A stretch of 64,000 nucleotides of DNA from an uncultured Devosia sp. (lineage in GTDB: Bacteria; Pseudomonadota; Alphaproteobacteria; Rhizobiales; Devosiaceae). The DNA lies in assembly GCF_913055165.1 (NCBI RefSeq), contig NZ_CAJXJS010000005.1, forward strand, positions 42,286 to 106,285, given 5' to 3'. A program made the position numbers and the translations under genes. The notes under the pieces are model-generated. The model was not told the origin of the DNA. It saw nothing but the letters and a program-made list of their open reading frames with translations, and made no database searches. Below are positions 42,946 through 52,103 of this stretch, piece by piece. Numbering within the stretch: position 1 is the stretch's first letter; the number at the start of each line of letters is the position of its first letter.

Positions 42946-44117
42946 TCCCGGACAGGCTCGAGCATGCCGAGTGGCTGGAACGCCCCGCTGTGCAGGCCAT
43001 ATTCGCGGCTCTGGACGGCGCTCAGGGGCGCACCCGCGCCGTAGGTGGGGTGGTCCGCGACAGCCTGATCGGCCGGATGCAGAGCCATGCCGACATCGAC
43101 ATGGCGACCGAGCTCCTGCCCGTCGTGGTGATGCAGCGGGCGAAGGCGGCTGGAATCGATGCCTATCCCACCGGCATTGACCATGGCACGGTGACGCTGC
43201 GACGTGAGGGGACAACGGTAGAAGTCACCACCCTGCGCTCTGATGTGGTGACTGACGGACGCCGTGCGCAGGTGCAATTCGGCACGGACTGGCTGGCCGA
43301 CGCAGAGCGGCGCGACTTCACCCTCAACGCGCTCTATTGTTTTGCCGATGGCCGGCTCTTCGATCCGCTTGGCGGCGCAGCCGATCTGGTCAATGGCCGC
43401 GTGCGGTTCATCGGCGATGCAGCGCGGCGGATCGCCGAAGATGGGCTGCGGGTCTATCGGTTCTTTCGCTTTTCTGCGAGCCACGGCAACCAGCACCTGG
43501 ACGCCGATGGATTGGCGGCCTGCCGCGACGCGGCGGAGGAGCTGGATCATATCTCGCGCGAGCGGGTCGGCTCGGAAATGCTGCGCATGCTGGCGCTGCC
43601 CAAAGTGGCCGCCACCCTGGGCGTCATGGATCGCCTCGGCCTGCTGCGCGTCGCGCCGGGTGCCATAGCCGCCTTGCAGCGCTATGAGACACTGGGCGGG
43701 CAGGGGGTGGCGGCGCGCCTCGCCTTGCTCGGCCGCGATAGCCTGGTGCAGCGGCAGGCGGACTGGCGGCTCAGCAAGGCAATTGTGGGCCAGGCCGAAC
43801 GGATCGCGGATGCCGCGGAACTGCTCAGGCGTGGCGATGTGGGCTGGGCGGCCTATCGGTTTGGCGAGGACGCCGTGGAAGGGTTGGCCGTGGCGGCGGC
43901 CCTGGAGGATTGGCAGCGCGAACGATTGGCCGAAATCGCGCGCGACCTGGGCCGCCTGCCGGTGGCGCCATTGCCGGTGGGTGGCGCCGACCTGGAGGCA
44001 AAGGGCATGAAGCCCGGGCCAGACATGGGCGCGGCGCTGGCGATCATGGAGCGGGTCTGGGTGGAGAGTGAATTTTCCGCCAGCAAGGATGCGCTGCTGC
44101 AGCGGATATTTCACTGA
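42942..44117 (+). CDS. cca: CCA-adding tRNA nucleotidyltransferase
   Basis: A 391-residue class II nucleotidyltransferase that adds CCA to tRNA 3' ends. The head domain has the flexible-loop motif V-G-G-V-V-R-D, the catalytic D-I-D-M-A-T pair and the R-R-D-F-T-L-N-A-L template motif; the neck follows at about residue 160 (E-D-G-L-R-V-Y-R-F-F-R-F). Length fits the short alphaproteobacterial form that lacks an HD domain. It is essential or near-essential and cytoplasmic. It is coupled to the NUDIX gene. Confidence 0.95.
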   Translation: MIPDRLEHAEWLERPAVQAIFAALDGAQGRTRAVGGVVRDSLIGRMQSHADIDMATELLPVVVMQRAKAAGIDAYPTGIDHGTVTLRREGTTVEVTTLRSDVVTDGRRAQVQFGTDWLADAERRDFTLNALYCFADGRLFDPLGGAADLVNGRVRFIGDAARRIAEDGLRVYRFFRFSASHGNQHLDADGLAACRDAAEELDHISRERVGSEMLRMLALPKVAATLGVMDRLGLLRVAPGAIAALQRYETLGGQGVAARLALLGRDSLVQRQADWRLSKAIVGQAERIADAAELLRRGDVGWAAYRFGEDAVEGLAVAAALEDWQRERLAEIARDLGRLPVAPLPVGGADLEAKGMKPGPDMGAALAIMERVWVESEFSASKDALLQRIFH

Positions 44118-44185
44118 TTTTGACGGGACCGGTCGTGGCAGGTCTGGCGCTCAATGGGAAGAGTCCCGGATCACCTGCAAAGAAA

Positions 44186-44207
44186 AAGCCCCGGATGGCC
44201 GGGGCTT
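44186..44207 (-). terminator. rho-independent terminator for the DUF1059 gene
   Basis: AAGCCCCGG (44186-44194) pairs with CCGGGGCTT (44199-44207). Read on the minus strand, the stem is followed by TTTTTCTTT, a proper U-tract. It lies 7 nt past the DUF1059 stop and may also help end cca from the other side. Confidence 0.85.
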
Positions 44208-44213
44208 GATTGG

Positions 44214-44414
44214 TCAGTGCCGGGTTTCCCGGCCCATATCGTCGATATCGACGATCCGCTCCTTGATGCGTTCGACCATTTCGGGCCGCACTTCGGTTTC
44301 ACCGTTGAGATTGCGCATGTTTTCGACAGCTCGCCGCACCACTTCGGCCTCGGTTTCGGCCTCGGCGCGCCAGGTGGACCCTGGAATGAGTGTGCCGGAA
44401 TCAAAGCGTTTCAT
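44214..44414 (-). CDS. DUF1059 protein under an EcfG-type promoter
   Basis: A 66-residue protein of the DUF1059 family: M-K-R-F-D-S-G at the start, then a helix E-A-E-V-V-R-R-A-V-E and the conserved T-E-V-R-P-E-M-V-E-R-I-K stretch. In many relatives a Cys follows the phenylalanine-aspartate; here it is Ser. TAGGAGG is 7 nt ahead of the ATG, and a perfect EcfG promoter lies 43 nt upstream, with a terminator just after the gene. It is therefore a monocistronic stress-response gene. Its biochemical role is unknown. Confidence 0.88.
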   Translation of the reverse strand: MKRFDSGTLIPGSTWRAEAETEAEVVRRAVENMRNLNGETEVRPEMVERIKERIVDIDDMGRETRH

Positions 44415-44456
44415 CGCTGAACCTCCTATTGTCACTCCCTTTGGCGGGTCTGATTA

Positions 44457-44481
44457 AACGTCCCTGGGCGGGAAAGGTTCC
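44457..44481 (-). promoter_or_regulatory. EcfG-type general stress promoter (minus strand)
   Basis: On the minus strand GGAAC (44481-44477) and CGTT (44460-44457) are separated by exactly 16 nt. The -10 element is 42 nt from the DUF1059 start. It matches the same consensus as the site at 25409-25433. It lies just downstream of the AAA ATPase stop codon, so it is not inside a gene. Confidence 0.75.
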
Positions 44482-44483
44482 GC

Positions 44484-45620
44484 CTATTCCTCAGGGAAAA
44501 TGCCGATGTCCGAGAGTCCCTCCAGCCAGGTCGCGCCATTGCGCCGTATGACTGTGCGGGGCGTGATGCCAGTGTGCTCGGCAATGGCCTCGGCCAGGGG
44601 TACGGAATGGGTAACGACCCAGACCTGCGTGCGCTCGGCCGCGCGGGCGATTGTTCTGGCCAGGGCAGGCAGCAAATCCGGGTGCAGTGAGGTTTCCGGT
44701 TCATTGAGCGCGATGAACGGTGGCAACCGGTAGGCCAGCAGGGCGCCCAGCAATGCCAGGAACTGCAGGGTCCCGTCCGACAGTTCGGAGGCGCCAAAAG
44801 GCCGGTGCGGGACCTCCGGGAAGATCATCGAGAAGCTGGCATCGCGTTCGGGCGGGGGAATATCGAGCCGGGCACCGGGAAAGGCCTGGTCAATAGCGGC
44901 GTCGAGATCGACCGTATCGCCCCTGATATGCCGCAGCGTAGCCAGCACTGCACCCAGATTACCGCCATCGGCATCGAGGGTGGGCGCGGTCACAGCCAGC
45001 GAAGGCCGGCGCAGGGGAGACTCAGGGTCGGTCCGAAAGCTGTGGTAGAAGCGCCAGCTCGCCAGGAGATGGCGGACAGCATCGAGCTCGGGCAGGGTGC
45101 CCCTCAGGGATGAGAGGGCGGTTTCGCTGGCCAGCAATGGATGGTCGAGCTGGCGCATGCGCCCGTCCTGGTCGCGATACCAGGCCGCCGGGCCTTTGCG
45201 CTCGAGCAGCGTGACGGTCCGCCGCCCGGGCAGGATCAGGCTCTCGGCTTTGATCTTGGGCTCCTCGCTAAAGATCGCTTCATAGCGGCTGTCGCCATAG
45301 CCGACTTCCACGGAATAGCGCGGCAGGAACGCGGCTTCGTCATCGCCGGGCAGAATGGTGTCGAGACCCACATCCAGAGCCAGGCGTGGCTGCTCATTGG
45401 CGCGACGTTGCCCGGCCCACATGGCCGAGGCCAGGCCACCTTCGCGGGCGAGCGACAATGCGAGATCACCGGTGGCCGCGGCATGCACCAGTTCAAGTGC
45501 GCGATAGAGGTTGGTCTTGCCCACGCCATTGCCACCCACCAGCACCGTCAGGCGCTTCAGGGGAAAGCGGATGGACCGGATGGAGCGATAGCCAGTGATG
45601 TCGAGATCGCTGAGGGACAT
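44484..45620 (-). CDS. RecF-like AAA ATPase (COG4637 type)
   Basis: A 378-residue predicted ATPase of the AAA_21/COG4637 type, related to SMC/RecF ATPases but with a short insertion instead of a long coiled coil. Walker A is G-G-N-G-V-G-K-T-N near residue 31; the C-terminal half has the signature-like E-L-S-D-G-T-L-Q and Walker B with L-N-E-P-E-T-S-L-H-P. An H-loop-like V-T-H-S-V-P follows. No nuclease (TOPRIM) domain is fused, so it is not an OLD nuclease. Function is unknown; a role in DNA repair or defence is possible but not shown by its neighbours. Confidence 0.85.
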   Translation of the reverse strand: MSLSDLDITGYRSIRSIRFPLKRLTVLVGGNGVGKTNLYRALELVHAAATGDLALSLAREGGLASAMWAGQRRANEQPRLALDVGLDTILPGDDEAAFLPRYSVEVGYGDSRYEAIFSEEPKIKAESLILPGRRTVTLLERKGPAAWYRDQDGRMRQLDHPLLASETALSSLRGTLPELDAVRHLLASWRFYHSFRTDPESPLRRPSLAVTAPTLDADGGNLGAVLATLRHIRGDTVDLDAAIDQAFPGARLDIPPPERDASFSMIFPEVPHRPFGASELSDGTLQFLALLGALLAYRLPPFIALNEPETSLHPDLLPALARTIARAAERTQVWVVTHSVPLAEAIAEHTGITPRTVIRRNGATWLEGLSDIGIFPEE

Positions 45621-45700
45621 GCCCGGATGTTACCTGCGCGCTTGGCAGATTCTATAGGGGTTTCCACGCAAGCTGCGCTGCTACCAGGTTCGCCATGTCC

Positions 45701-46573
45701 TCAGGGCCACTTCACCGCGGGAGGCATTGAGGAGAGTATCGAGTTCACATTGCCGCCGGTCTTGAGACCGAAGGTGGTGCCTCGATCATAGAGCAAGTTG
45801 AACTCGACATAGCGGCCGCGCCGCACGAGCTGTTCGTCGCGCTCGGCTTCGGTCCAGGCTTTCTCGAAATTGCGGCGGACGAGCCTTGGATAAATGCCAA
45901 GGAACGCCTCACCAACCGCCTGGGTGAAGGCGAAGTCTGCCTCCCAGTCGCCGGAGTTGAAGTGGTCATAGAAGATGCCACCAATGCCGCGTGGCTCATT
46001 GCGGTGCGGCAGGAAGAAATACTCGTCGCACCAGGCCTTGAAGCGGTCATAGTCGACGCCAGGCCGGCCGTCACAAGCCGCTTTCATCGCGGCGTGGAAG
46101 TCGATGGTGTCGGGGTCGGTCTGGGTGCGGCGATTGTCCAGCACCGGGGTGAGGTCAGCGCCACCGCCCCACCACTGCTTGCCGGTCACGATCATGCGCG
46201 TGTTCATGTGCACGGCGGGTACATGCGGGTTCCAGGGATGGATGATGAGCGATATCCCCGAGCTCCAGAAGGCGGTGCCGGCCTCGGTTCCCGGCATCTG
46301 CCGGGCGAACTCTTCAGTGAAGTGCCCGTGCACCGTTGAGATGTGCACCCCCGCCTTTTCGAAGACGCGGCCATGCAGCATGGACATCTCGCCGCCACCA
46401 CCGGCCGGACGATCCCAGGGCGTGCGTTCGAAGGCGCCCGGTGCCAGGTCGGCATTGGGGACAGTCACCTCGCGCTCAAGGGTTTCGAGTTCGGCGCAGA
46501 TGCGATCGCGCAGGGTGCGGAACCAGGCGCTGGCAGCAGTTTTCTTGGAGTCGATATCGGCGGGCAGGGTCAT
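45701..46573 (-). CDS. hemF: oxygen-dependent coproporphyrinogen III oxidase
   Basis: A 290-residue HemF, converting coproporphyrinogen III to protoporphyrinogen IX with O2 in heme synthesis. Family segments include G-G-G-A-D-L-T-P, the [10 protein letters not shown] stretch, and the C-terminal [15 protein letters not shown]. Length is as expected. It starts 17 nt after the trmL stop and is probably in the same operon. Cytoplasmic homodimer. The heme made here is needed by the neighbouring bc1 complex and the PuuD cytochrome domain. Confidence 0.96.
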   Translation of the reverse strand: MTLPADIDSKKTAASAWFRTLRDRICAELETLEREVTVPNADLAPGAFERTPWDRPAGGGGEMSMLHGRVFEKAGVHISTVHGHFTEEFARQMPGTEAGTAFWSSGISLIIHPWNPHVPAVHMNTRMIVTGKQWWGGGADLTPVLDNRRTQTDPDTIDFHAAMKAACDGRPGVDYDRFKAWCDEYFFLPHRNEPRGIGGIFYDHFNSGDWEADFAFTQAVGEAFLGIYPRLVRRNFEKAWTEAERDEQLVRRGRYVEFNLLYDRGTTFGLKTGGNVNSILSSMPPAVKWP

Positions 46574-46590
46574 GAGGGGGGAATGGACCT

Positions 46591-47079
46591 TCAGCGCTGT
46601 TCTGTAAAGGGCGTCATGGCAGGCAGGCCCCCGGTCTGCCGCAAGGCTTCTCCGAGTATCATGCTGCCAGCAAGGGCGACGTTGATCGAGCGCAATCCGG
46701 GCCGCATGGGGATGCGCACGCGCAGATCACACTGCTCGCCAACCGCGTCCGGAACGCCGGCGCTTTCACGGCCGAGTAGGAGAATGTCGCCCGCTGCATA
46801 TTGGACCTCATAGGCGGAGGTTTCGGCTTTGGTGGTGAGCAGAACCAGCCGCCGGCCCTGCCCGGTACGCCAGGCCTCGAAAGCGGTGAAGCTGTCGTGC
46901 TCGACCAGGGCGGCCTTGTCGAGATAATCCATGCCTGCGCGCGCCAGATTGCGATCCGTGAGGGCGAATCCGGCCGGATGGATGACGTGCACGACGACCC
47001 CCATGCAGGCGCCCAGGCGCAGCAAGGTGCCGGTGTTTGCAGCAATGTCCGGTTGATAAAGAGCCAGGTCGAGGGTCAT
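46591..47079 (-). CDS. trmL: tRNA (cytidine/uridine-34-2'-O)-methyltransferase
   Basis: A 162-residue SPOUT methyltransferase. It opens with [13 protein letters not shown], the motif that distinguishes TrmL, and closes with the knot residues [12 protein letters not shown] near residue 130, where S-adenosylmethionine binds. It methylates the wobble base of certain leucine tRNAs. It is a homodimer in the cytoplasm. It is divergent from petA with a 227-nt gap, and its operon continues into hemF. Confidence 0.93.
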   Translation of the reverse strand: MTLDLALYQPDIAANTGTLLRLGACMGVVVHVIHPAGFALTDRNLARAGMDYLDKAALVEHDSFTAFEAWRTGQGRRLVLLTTKAETSAYEVQYAAGDILLLGRESAGVPDAVGEQCDLRVRIPMRPGLRSINVALAGSMILGEALRQTGGLPAMTPFTEQR

Positions 47080-47306
47080 TTGCAGTGTATTTCCGGTCGG
47101 TAGAGTGCCCCGATTTCCGGGCCAGCTCGGGTATAGTGTCGCAGTTGTGCGCTGTCACGGCGCGCGCACTGGACAAGTTCCTGTGACAGTGCAAAAAGGG
47201 CCTAGCTGACGGGCCGCTTGAGGGCGCACGGCGGTCGATTCTGCTTATGCGGACGACTAATCCGGGGCCGGCATCGTCAATTGTGCATGTTACGGGGATA
47301 CGGACC

Positions 47307-47834
47307 TTGGCCACGCAAGCAGAACATTCATCCACAAACCGGCGCGACTTTCTGTATGTCGCCACCGGCGCCGTCGGCGCGGTCGGCGCTGCCGCCGTGG
47401 TCTGGCCGCTGATCAATCAGCTCAATCCCGACGCGTCGACCCTGGCGCTGGCCAGCATCGAGTTCGACATTTCTGCCATCCCCGAAGGGCAGTCGGTGAC
47501 CATCACCTGGCGCGGCCTGCCGGTATTCGTGCGCCATCGCACGGCGGCGGAAATCGAGGAAGCCAAGGCGGTGCCGCTGGCCGAGCTGAAGGATCCGCAG
47601 ACCGATGAGGAGCGTACCAAGGAGGGTCACGAGCAATGGCTGGTGATGATCGCCAATTGTACGCATCTGGGCTGTATTCCGGTCGGTGAGTCGGGTGATT
47701 TCGATGGCTGGTTCTGTCCCTGCCACGGTTCGCACTACGATACCGCAGGCCGTATCCGCCGCGGTCCCGCGCCCAAGAACCTGGTCGTTCCGCCTTATGA
47801 ATTCGTCAGCGATACGCTGATCCAGATCGGTTAG
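47307..47834 (+). CDS. petA: Rieske iron-sulfur subunit of cytochrome bc1
   Basis: A 175-residue Rieske protein. The N-terminus has a Tat-type anchor ([10 protein letters not shown]) and one transmembrane helix; the 2Fe-2S cluster is held by the C-T-H-L-G-C and C-P-C-H-G-S motifs. The likely start is a TTG at 47307 with GGGGAT ahead, giving the usual short leader; longer in-frame starts are less fitting. It takes electrons from ubiquinol and passes them to cytochrome c1. A CTGTCAC/GTGACAG pair lies in the promoter region at 47152-47189. It is followed by petB. Confidence 0.93.
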   Translation: MATQAEHSSTNRRDFLYVATGAVGAVGAAAVVWPLINQLNPDASTLALASIEFDISAIPEGQSVTITWRGLPVFVRHRTAAEIEEAKAVPLAELKDPQTDEERTKEGHEQWLVMIANCTHLGCIPVGESGDFDGWFCPCHGSHYDTAGRIRRGPAPKNLVVPPYEFVSDTLIQIG

Positions 47835-47848
47835 TGGGGGCTTTTCCG

Positions 47849-49099
47849 ATGTCCGAACATTCTACCTATACGCCCGGAAATGCCGTCGAGAAGTGGCTCG
47901 ACGACCGTCTGCCGATCATCCGGTTCTCCAAAGAGCACCTGATGGATTTTCCGACGCCGAAGAACCTCAACTACTGGTGGACCTTCGGTGCGATCCTCGT
48001 GATGTGCCTCGGCGTGCAGATCGTCACCGGCATCATCCTGGCGATGCACTACACCCCCAATGTGGGTCTTGCCTTTGACTCGGTCGAGCATATCCGCCGC
48101 GACGTCAATGGCGGCCGCATCATTCAGGCCGTCCACGCCGTGGGCGCCTCGATGTTCTTCGTCGCCCTCTATATCCACATGTTCCGCGGTCTTTTCTACG
48201 GCTCGTACAAGGCGCCGCGCGAGATCATCTGGATCCTGGGCGTGCTGATTTTCATCCTCACCGTCGCCACTGCCTTCATGGGCTACATCCTGCCCTGGGG
48301 CCAGATGTCCTTCTGGGGCGCCACGGTTATCTCCAACATCTTCTCGGCCATTCCGGTGGTCGGCGAAAACATCAAGCAGCTGGTGCTGGGCGGCTTCGCC
48401 GTGGGCAACCCGACGCTCAACCGCTTCTTCTCGCTGCATTATCTGCTGCCCTTCGTGATCGCGGCCATTGTGGGCCTGCATATCTGGGCACTGCACGTTC
48501 CGGGCAATAACAACCCGATCGGCGTGGAAGTGAAGGAAAGCCGCGACACCGTCGCCTTCCATCCCTACTACACGATGAAGGACCTGTTCGCGATGGTGGT
48601 GTTCCTTATCCCCTTTGCCTGGTTCGTGTTCTTCGCCCCCGATATTCTGGGTCACCCCGACAACTACATCATGGCCAACAGCCAGGTGACGCCGGCCCAT
48701 ATCGTGCCCGAATGGTACCTGCTGCCCTTCTACACGATCCTGCGCGCCATCGACTTCAACGTGCTGTTCATCGACTCCAAGCTCGGCGGCGTTATCGCCA
48801 TGGGCGGCGCGCTGGTCATGCTGCTGGTCGTGCCGTGGCTCGATACTTCCAAGGTCCGCTCGGGCACGTTCCGTCCGATGTTCAAGTGGTTCTATGCGCT
48901 GTTCGTGATCAACTTCATCGGCCTGACCTATCTGGGTGCGCAGCCGGCAGAGGGCATCTACACGGTGCTGGCCAAGGTCTGCACGGCCTACTACTTCATC
49001 TACTTCCTGGTGGTGCTGCCGGTGCTTTCGCGCATCGAGACGCCGAAGCCGCTGCCGACCAGCATTTCCGAGAGCGTTCTCGGCAAGGCACACGCGTGA
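47849..49099 (+). CDS. petB: cytochrome b of the bc1 complex
   Basis: A 416-residue cytochrome b with eight or nine membrane helices. The two heme-binding His pairs lie in helices B and D (visible in I-H-M-F-R-G and related segments), and the Qo-site P-E-W-Y sequence is present as V-P-E-W-Y-L. I chose the ATG at 47849, 14 nt past the petA stop, over a GTG that overlaps that stop. It carries quinol oxidation and reduction. The full-length fused form (not split b6/IV) is typical of proteobacteria. Confidence 0.96.
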   Translation: MSEHSTYTPGNAVEKWLDDRLPIIRFSKEHLMDFPTPKNLNYWWTFGAILVMCLGVQIVTGIILAMHYTPNVGLAFDSVEHIRRDVNGGRIIQAVHAVGASMFFVALYIHMFRGLFYGSYKAPREIIWILGVLIFILTVATAFMGYILPWGQMSFWGATVISNIFSAIPVVGENIKQLVLGGFAVGNPTLNRFFSLHYLLPFVIAAIVGLHIWALHVPGNNNPIGVEVKESRDTVAFHPYYTMKDLFAMVVFLIPFAWFVFFAPDILGHPDNYIMANSQVTPAHIVPEWYLLPFYTILRAIDFNVLFIDSKLGGVIAMGGALVMLLVVPWLDTSKVRSGTFRPMFKWFYALFVINFIGLTYLGAQPAEGIYTVLAKVCTAYYFIYFLVVLPVLSRIETPKPLPTSISESVLGKAHA

Positions 49100-49113
49100 T
49101 CGGGGCGATAGAC

Positions 49114-49968
49114 ATGTTCAAGACCAAGTTCATCATCGCCGCTGTCGCCGCCATGGTTGGTTTGTCCACCGTCTCGGCCCAGGCCGCCGAAGCCGGTGCG
49201 CATATCGAGCGCCAGAGCTGGAGCTTTGCGGGCATTTTCGGCACCTATGACGAGCATCAGCTGCAGCGTGGTTTCCAGGTGTTCCGTGAGGTCTGCGCCA
49301 GCTGCCACAGCGCGCGCCTGATTTCGTTCCGCAACCTTGCCGAACCGGGTGGCCCGGGCTTCTCCGAGGCTCAGGTCAAGGCATTGGCGGCCGAATATGA
49401 GGTCGCCGATCCGACCGCAGACGGTGGCGTGCGTCCGGGTGTCGCGGCCGATCGCTGGCCCTCGTCCTTCGCCAATGATCAGGAAGCGCGCGACGCCAAT
49501 GGCGGCTCGCTACCACCGGACTTTTCGGTGCTGGCCAAGGCCCGTGGCGTGACGGACCCGTTCCCGAACTGGGTGTTCAACTACTTCACTGGCTACCAGG
49601 AAGGTGGCGTGGACTATATCCACGCTCTGCTCAACGGCTATCATGAGGAAGTGCCGGAGACGGCGCCCGAAGGGTTCGAACTGGCCGACGGCAAGTACTA
49701 CAACGACTACTTCCCGGGCCACGCCATCGGCATGGCGCCGCCATTGTCTGACGGCCTGGTGACCTATGAGCCGGGTGAAGATGGCGTCACGGTTCCAGAG
49801 ACTGTGGAGCAGTATTCCACCGATGTGGCCGCTTTCATGATGTGGATGGCCGAGCCGCACCTGGTTTCGCGCAAGCAGACCGGCTTCGTGGTGCTGCTGT
49901 TCCTGGTGCTGTTCGCCGGCCTGATGTACGCCACCAAGCGCAAGCTCTGGGCCGGCATCGAGCACTGA
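49114..49968 (+). CDS. petC: cytochrome c1 of the bc1 complex
   Basis: A 284-residue cytochrome c1. A signal peptide ends near residue 24 (S-A-Q-A-A-E); the heme motif C-A-S-C-H follows at about residue 65, a Met ligand is likely in I-G-M-A-P-P-L, and a C-terminal membrane anchor (V-V-L-L-F-L-V-L-F-A-G-L) fixes it in the membrane facing the periplasm. It completes the petABC operon. Two hairpins follow. Confidence 0.96.
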   Translation: MFKTKFIIAAVAAMVGLSTVSAQAAEAGAHIERQSWSFAGIFGTYDEHQLQRGFQVFREVCASCHSARLISFRNLAEPGGPGFSEAQVKALAAEYEVADPTADGGVRPGVAADRWPSSFANDQEARDANGGSLPPDFSVLAKARGVTDPFPNWVFNYFTGYQEGGVDYIHALLNGYHEEVPETAPEGFELADGKYYNDYFPGHAIGMAPPLSDGLVTYEPGEDGVTVPETVEQYSTDVAAFMMWMAEPHLVSRKQTGFVVLLFLVLFAGLMYATKRKLWAGIEH

Positions 49969-49991
49969 CCCACGGCGGCGCGTCGCGCCGC

Positions 49992-50016
49992 CAAAACTCC
50001 CCGGTGGGGAGTTTTG
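49992..50016. repeat. perfect 11-bp hairpin just after petC
   Basis: CAAAACTCCCC (49992-50002) pairs exactly with GGGGAGTTTTG (50006-50016) with a GGT loop, 23 nt after the petC stop. The T-run is within the stem and none follows, so it is a stabilising or REP-like hairpin rather than the main terminator. Confidence 0.65.
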
Positions 50017-50072
50017 AGTGGGTCAGGCCCGGAGAGCTACGCTCGAAGGGCATACACGGAAAGTTGTGTCTT

Positions 50073-50097
50073 AGGGGCCCCGCGTGGGCCCCTTTTT
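50073..50097 (+). terminator. rho-independent terminator of the petABC operon
   Basis: AGGGGCCC (50073-50080) pairs with GGGCCCCT (50086-50093) around CGCGT and is followed by TTTTTGCTTTTTT. It lies about 105 nt past the petC stop and closes the operon. Confidence 0.88.
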
Positions 50098-50203
50098 GCT
50101 TTTTTCGTCGCAATCAATTGCACGTCCATGTCCGCCCGACCCCTTGCCTTCGCGGCTGCCAATCGCGATATTGGCCGCAGCCTGGGTTCCAGAGGAAACC
50201 GCG

Positions 50204-50398
50204 ATGTCCGCAGTTCGCCTTGCCGTTACAGTTGTCAGCACTGCCCTTGCAATGAGCCGCCATCCGGCGGTTCGTGCGGGCGTGCAGGCCGTGGTCAACA
50301 ATCCCAAGGCGCGCGAGACTGCCATCAGCACCACGCGCAATGTCGCCTACAATGCCGGCGTTATCGCGCGGCACGTCCTGGGCCGCAACAAGTCCTGA
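50204..50398 (+). CDS. small alanine-rich hypothetical protein
   Basis: A 64-residue protein starting at an ATG with AGAGGA 7 nt ahead. It has a moderately hydrophobic first helix (V-R-L-A-V-T-V-V-S-T-A-L-A-M) and then a basic region with R-H-P-A-V-R-A-G and K-A-R-E-T-A, so it may attach to the membrane. I do not recognise a family. It ends 28 nt before apt, on the same strand, and might be co-transcribed with it. Confidence 0.6.
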   Translation: MSAVRLAVTVVSTALAMSRHPAVRAGVQAVVNNPKARETAISTTRNVAYNAGVIARHVLGRNKS

Positions 50399-50426
50399 CT
50401 TTTCACAAGAACTCACAAGGCCATCG

Positions 50427-50960
50427 ATGTCGCTCGACCTGAAGTCGCTCGTCCGTACGATCCCCGACTATCCCAAGAAGGGCATTCTGTTTCGGGATAT
50501 CACCACGTTGATCGAGCATCCGGAGGGGTTTCGGGAAAGCATCGAGCGGATCGCGCAGCGCTATCGCGGGCAGGGCTTTACCCATGTCGCTGGTATCGAG
50601 GCACGCGGATTCATCTTCGGTGCCGGAGTGGCCATCGCCATGGGGGTCGGCTTTGTGCCGGTGCGCAAGCGGGGCAAGCTGCCCGGCGAGACCATCGGCC
50701 AGAACTATGCGCTCGAATATGGCGTGGACACGATCGAGATCCATGCGGACGTGCTGAGCAATGTGCACAAGGTATTGCTGGTCGATGATCTGATCGCCAC
50801 CGGCGGCACCGCTTTGGCGGCCGTGGGTCTGATGCGGCGGACTGGTGCAATTTGCGACGATGCAGCCTTCGTCATCGATCTTCCCGATATCGGCGGCGCC
50901 GCCAAGCTGGAGGCCGAGGGGGTCAAGGTGATGTCGCTGATCGCGTTTGAAGGGCACTGA
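50427..50960 (+). CDS. apt: adenine phosphoribosyltransferase
   Basis: A 177-residue APRT that makes AMP from adenine and PRPP. The PRPP-binding motif V-L-L-V-D-D-L-I-A-T-G-G-T is at residues 115-127 and the family R-G-F-I-F-G segment near residue 60. It is cytoplasmic and dimeric. It recovers the same base that the adenine deaminase encoded at 23620 sends to degradation. AAGG precedes the ATG at 50427. Confidence 0.96.
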   Translation: MSLDLKSLVRTIPDYPKKGILFRDITTLIEHPEGFRESIERIAQRYRGQGFTHVAGIEARGFIFGAGVAIAMGVGFVPVRKRGKLPGETIGQNYALEYGVDTIEIHADVLSNVHKVLLVDDLIATGGTALAAVGLMRRTGAICDDAAFVIDLPDIGGAAKLEAEGVKVMSLIAFEGH

Positions 50961-50980
50961 TTATCGCCCGCCCGCCGCAC

Positions 50981-51379
50981 CTACCAGTTGTTGCGGCCGT
51001 CCAGTCTTTCGATATCGATCGCTGACCAATCCAGATCATCGATCAGGTTGAGGTTGACCTGGTAAACCCGCTCAGCGGGCATGGCATTGGGGTCTCCGTT
51101 CTTGGGCGTACCGTCGGCATTGTACATCGACGCCCAGTCCGGGCTGTCGCCCCAGGTCTGCATGCCGCATTTGCCACAGAAGTGATGAAGGTTCATCGGC
51201 CCGGGCGCATAGGTCGCCTCGCCGTCCCTCGACACAAAGCGGAGCTGATCCGGCCGGTAATAGGCCCAGACCGCACCGGTGCGCGCACAGAAGGTACAAT
51301 TGCATGACCGCGCCTGTGTGGGCGGCGCAGGCAAGGCGATGCGGGTGCTGCCGCAGTGGCAGGATGCGATGAGCGTCAT
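50981..51379 (-). CDS. GFA-family (glutathione-dependent formaldehyde-activating-like) protein
   Basis: A 132-residue GFA/CENP-V-type protein. Zinc ligands are visible as C-H-C-G near residue 8, C-N-C-T-F-C near 27-32 and C-G-K-C-G near 68-71. The ATG at 51379 begins directly before the first ligand pair; a longer frame to 51442 is unlikely. Members bind zinc, and a few act on glutathione adducts, but the activity here is unknown. It converges with apt. Confidence 0.88.
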   Translation of the reverse strand: MTLIASCHCGSTRIALPAPPTQARSCNCTFCARTGAVWAYYRPDQLRFVSRDGEATYAPGPMNLHHFCGKCGMQTWGDSPDWASMYNADGTPKNGDPNAMPAERVYQVNLNLIDDLDWSAIDIERLDGRNNW

Positions 51380-51447
51380 GGCCAGACTCCGTCGGTGATG
51401 GCTGACCCTATCGGCCAGGGTCACGACAGAAGCTGTCAGCACTCTCG

Positions 51448-51837
51448 TCAGGCAGCCATAGCCTCCTGCTTGTCGACGAGGCAGAACTGGTTGCCTTCGG
51501 GGTCGCGCATGACGGTATAGGTCGGCAGGACCCGGTCAAGACTTGCGCCGACCTGCTTGAGGCGTTCCACCTCTGCGGCCCGATCCACGACCTGAACGTC
51601 AAAATGCACGCGATTGTTGTCGGGCCGTTGGCCATCGACATTCTGGAAACAAATGGAAGGCCCCGGGCCGTCGATGATGAGGATGGTCGGCACGTCTGGA
51701 TCGAGACCGAGCACTAGGCTCAAAGCCTGGTCGGTTTCCGTTTCGCGCAGCGCGTAGCCCTCGAGCAGATCGGCCCAGAAGGGGGCCAGCACCGCGGGTT
51801 CGGCACAATCAAAGACGATTTCATGGATAGCGCCCAT
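51448..51837 (-). CDS. VOC-family protein
   Basis: A 129-residue vicinal-oxygen-chelate protein with a glyoxalase-like repeat: an early E-I-V-F-D-C strand, P-F-W-A-D-L-L-E helix, H-F-D-V-Q-V strand and the closing R-D-P-E-G-N-Q-F-C-L-V. The ATG at 51837 has AGAGGAG 8 nt ahead. A long upstream reading frame is an artefact. Its substrate is unknown. It is transcribed in the same direction as the GFA gene and could be in one operon with it. Confidence 0.87.
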   Translation of the reverse strand: MGAIHEIVFDCAEPAVLAPFWADLLEGYALRETETDQALSLVLGLDPDVPTILIIDGPGPSICFQNVDGQRPDNNRVHFDVQVVDRAAEVERLKQVGASLDRVLPTYTVMRDPEGNQFCLVDKQEAMAA

Positions 51838-51932
51838 AGGCCTGTCTCCTCTGTCACGATGACATTTCGTTAACGGCCAATTGCGGCAAGACTGGTGCAG
51901 GGGTCCGGCATGGTGCCGGGCCCCTGCTTCTC

Positions 51933-52103
51933 CTATTTCCGTCCCGGTATTTCCAGCAGCGCCGCGAGAGGCGGCAGGCTGGCAGCTGGGGCCTTGGCAG
52001 GCTTTGCCGTGGCTTTGGCCGGAGGCGGCACGGGCTGGCCGTGGCGCGGCACATTCTTGGTGTGCTTGACCGGCAGAGGGCGCTGGAACTGATTTTTGGG
52101 CAT
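51933..52103 (-). CDS. small lysine/proline/alanine-rich hypothetical protein
   Basis: A 56-residue predicted protein: M-P-K-N-Q-F-Q-R-P-L, then a basic, proline-rich middle with repeated P-A-K-A and K-P-A-K-A, and a short hydrophobic end (L-P-P-L-A-A-L-L-E). AAAGGA lies 8 nt ahead of the ATG at 52103. The composition suggests a disordered nucleic-acid-binding protein, but I know of no family. An extra in-frame start at 52127 is possible. Support is limited to the ribosome site and composition. Confidence 0.5.
   Translation of the reverse strand: MPKNQFQRPLPVKHTKNVPRHGQPVPPPAKATAKPAKAPAASLPPLAALLEIPGRK

Noticed and set aside
44484..45620. OLD-family or Gabija-like defence ATPase
   Set aside because: The AAA ATPase has no TOPRIM nuclease and no helicase partner; the neighbours are housekeeping genes, so defence is not supported.
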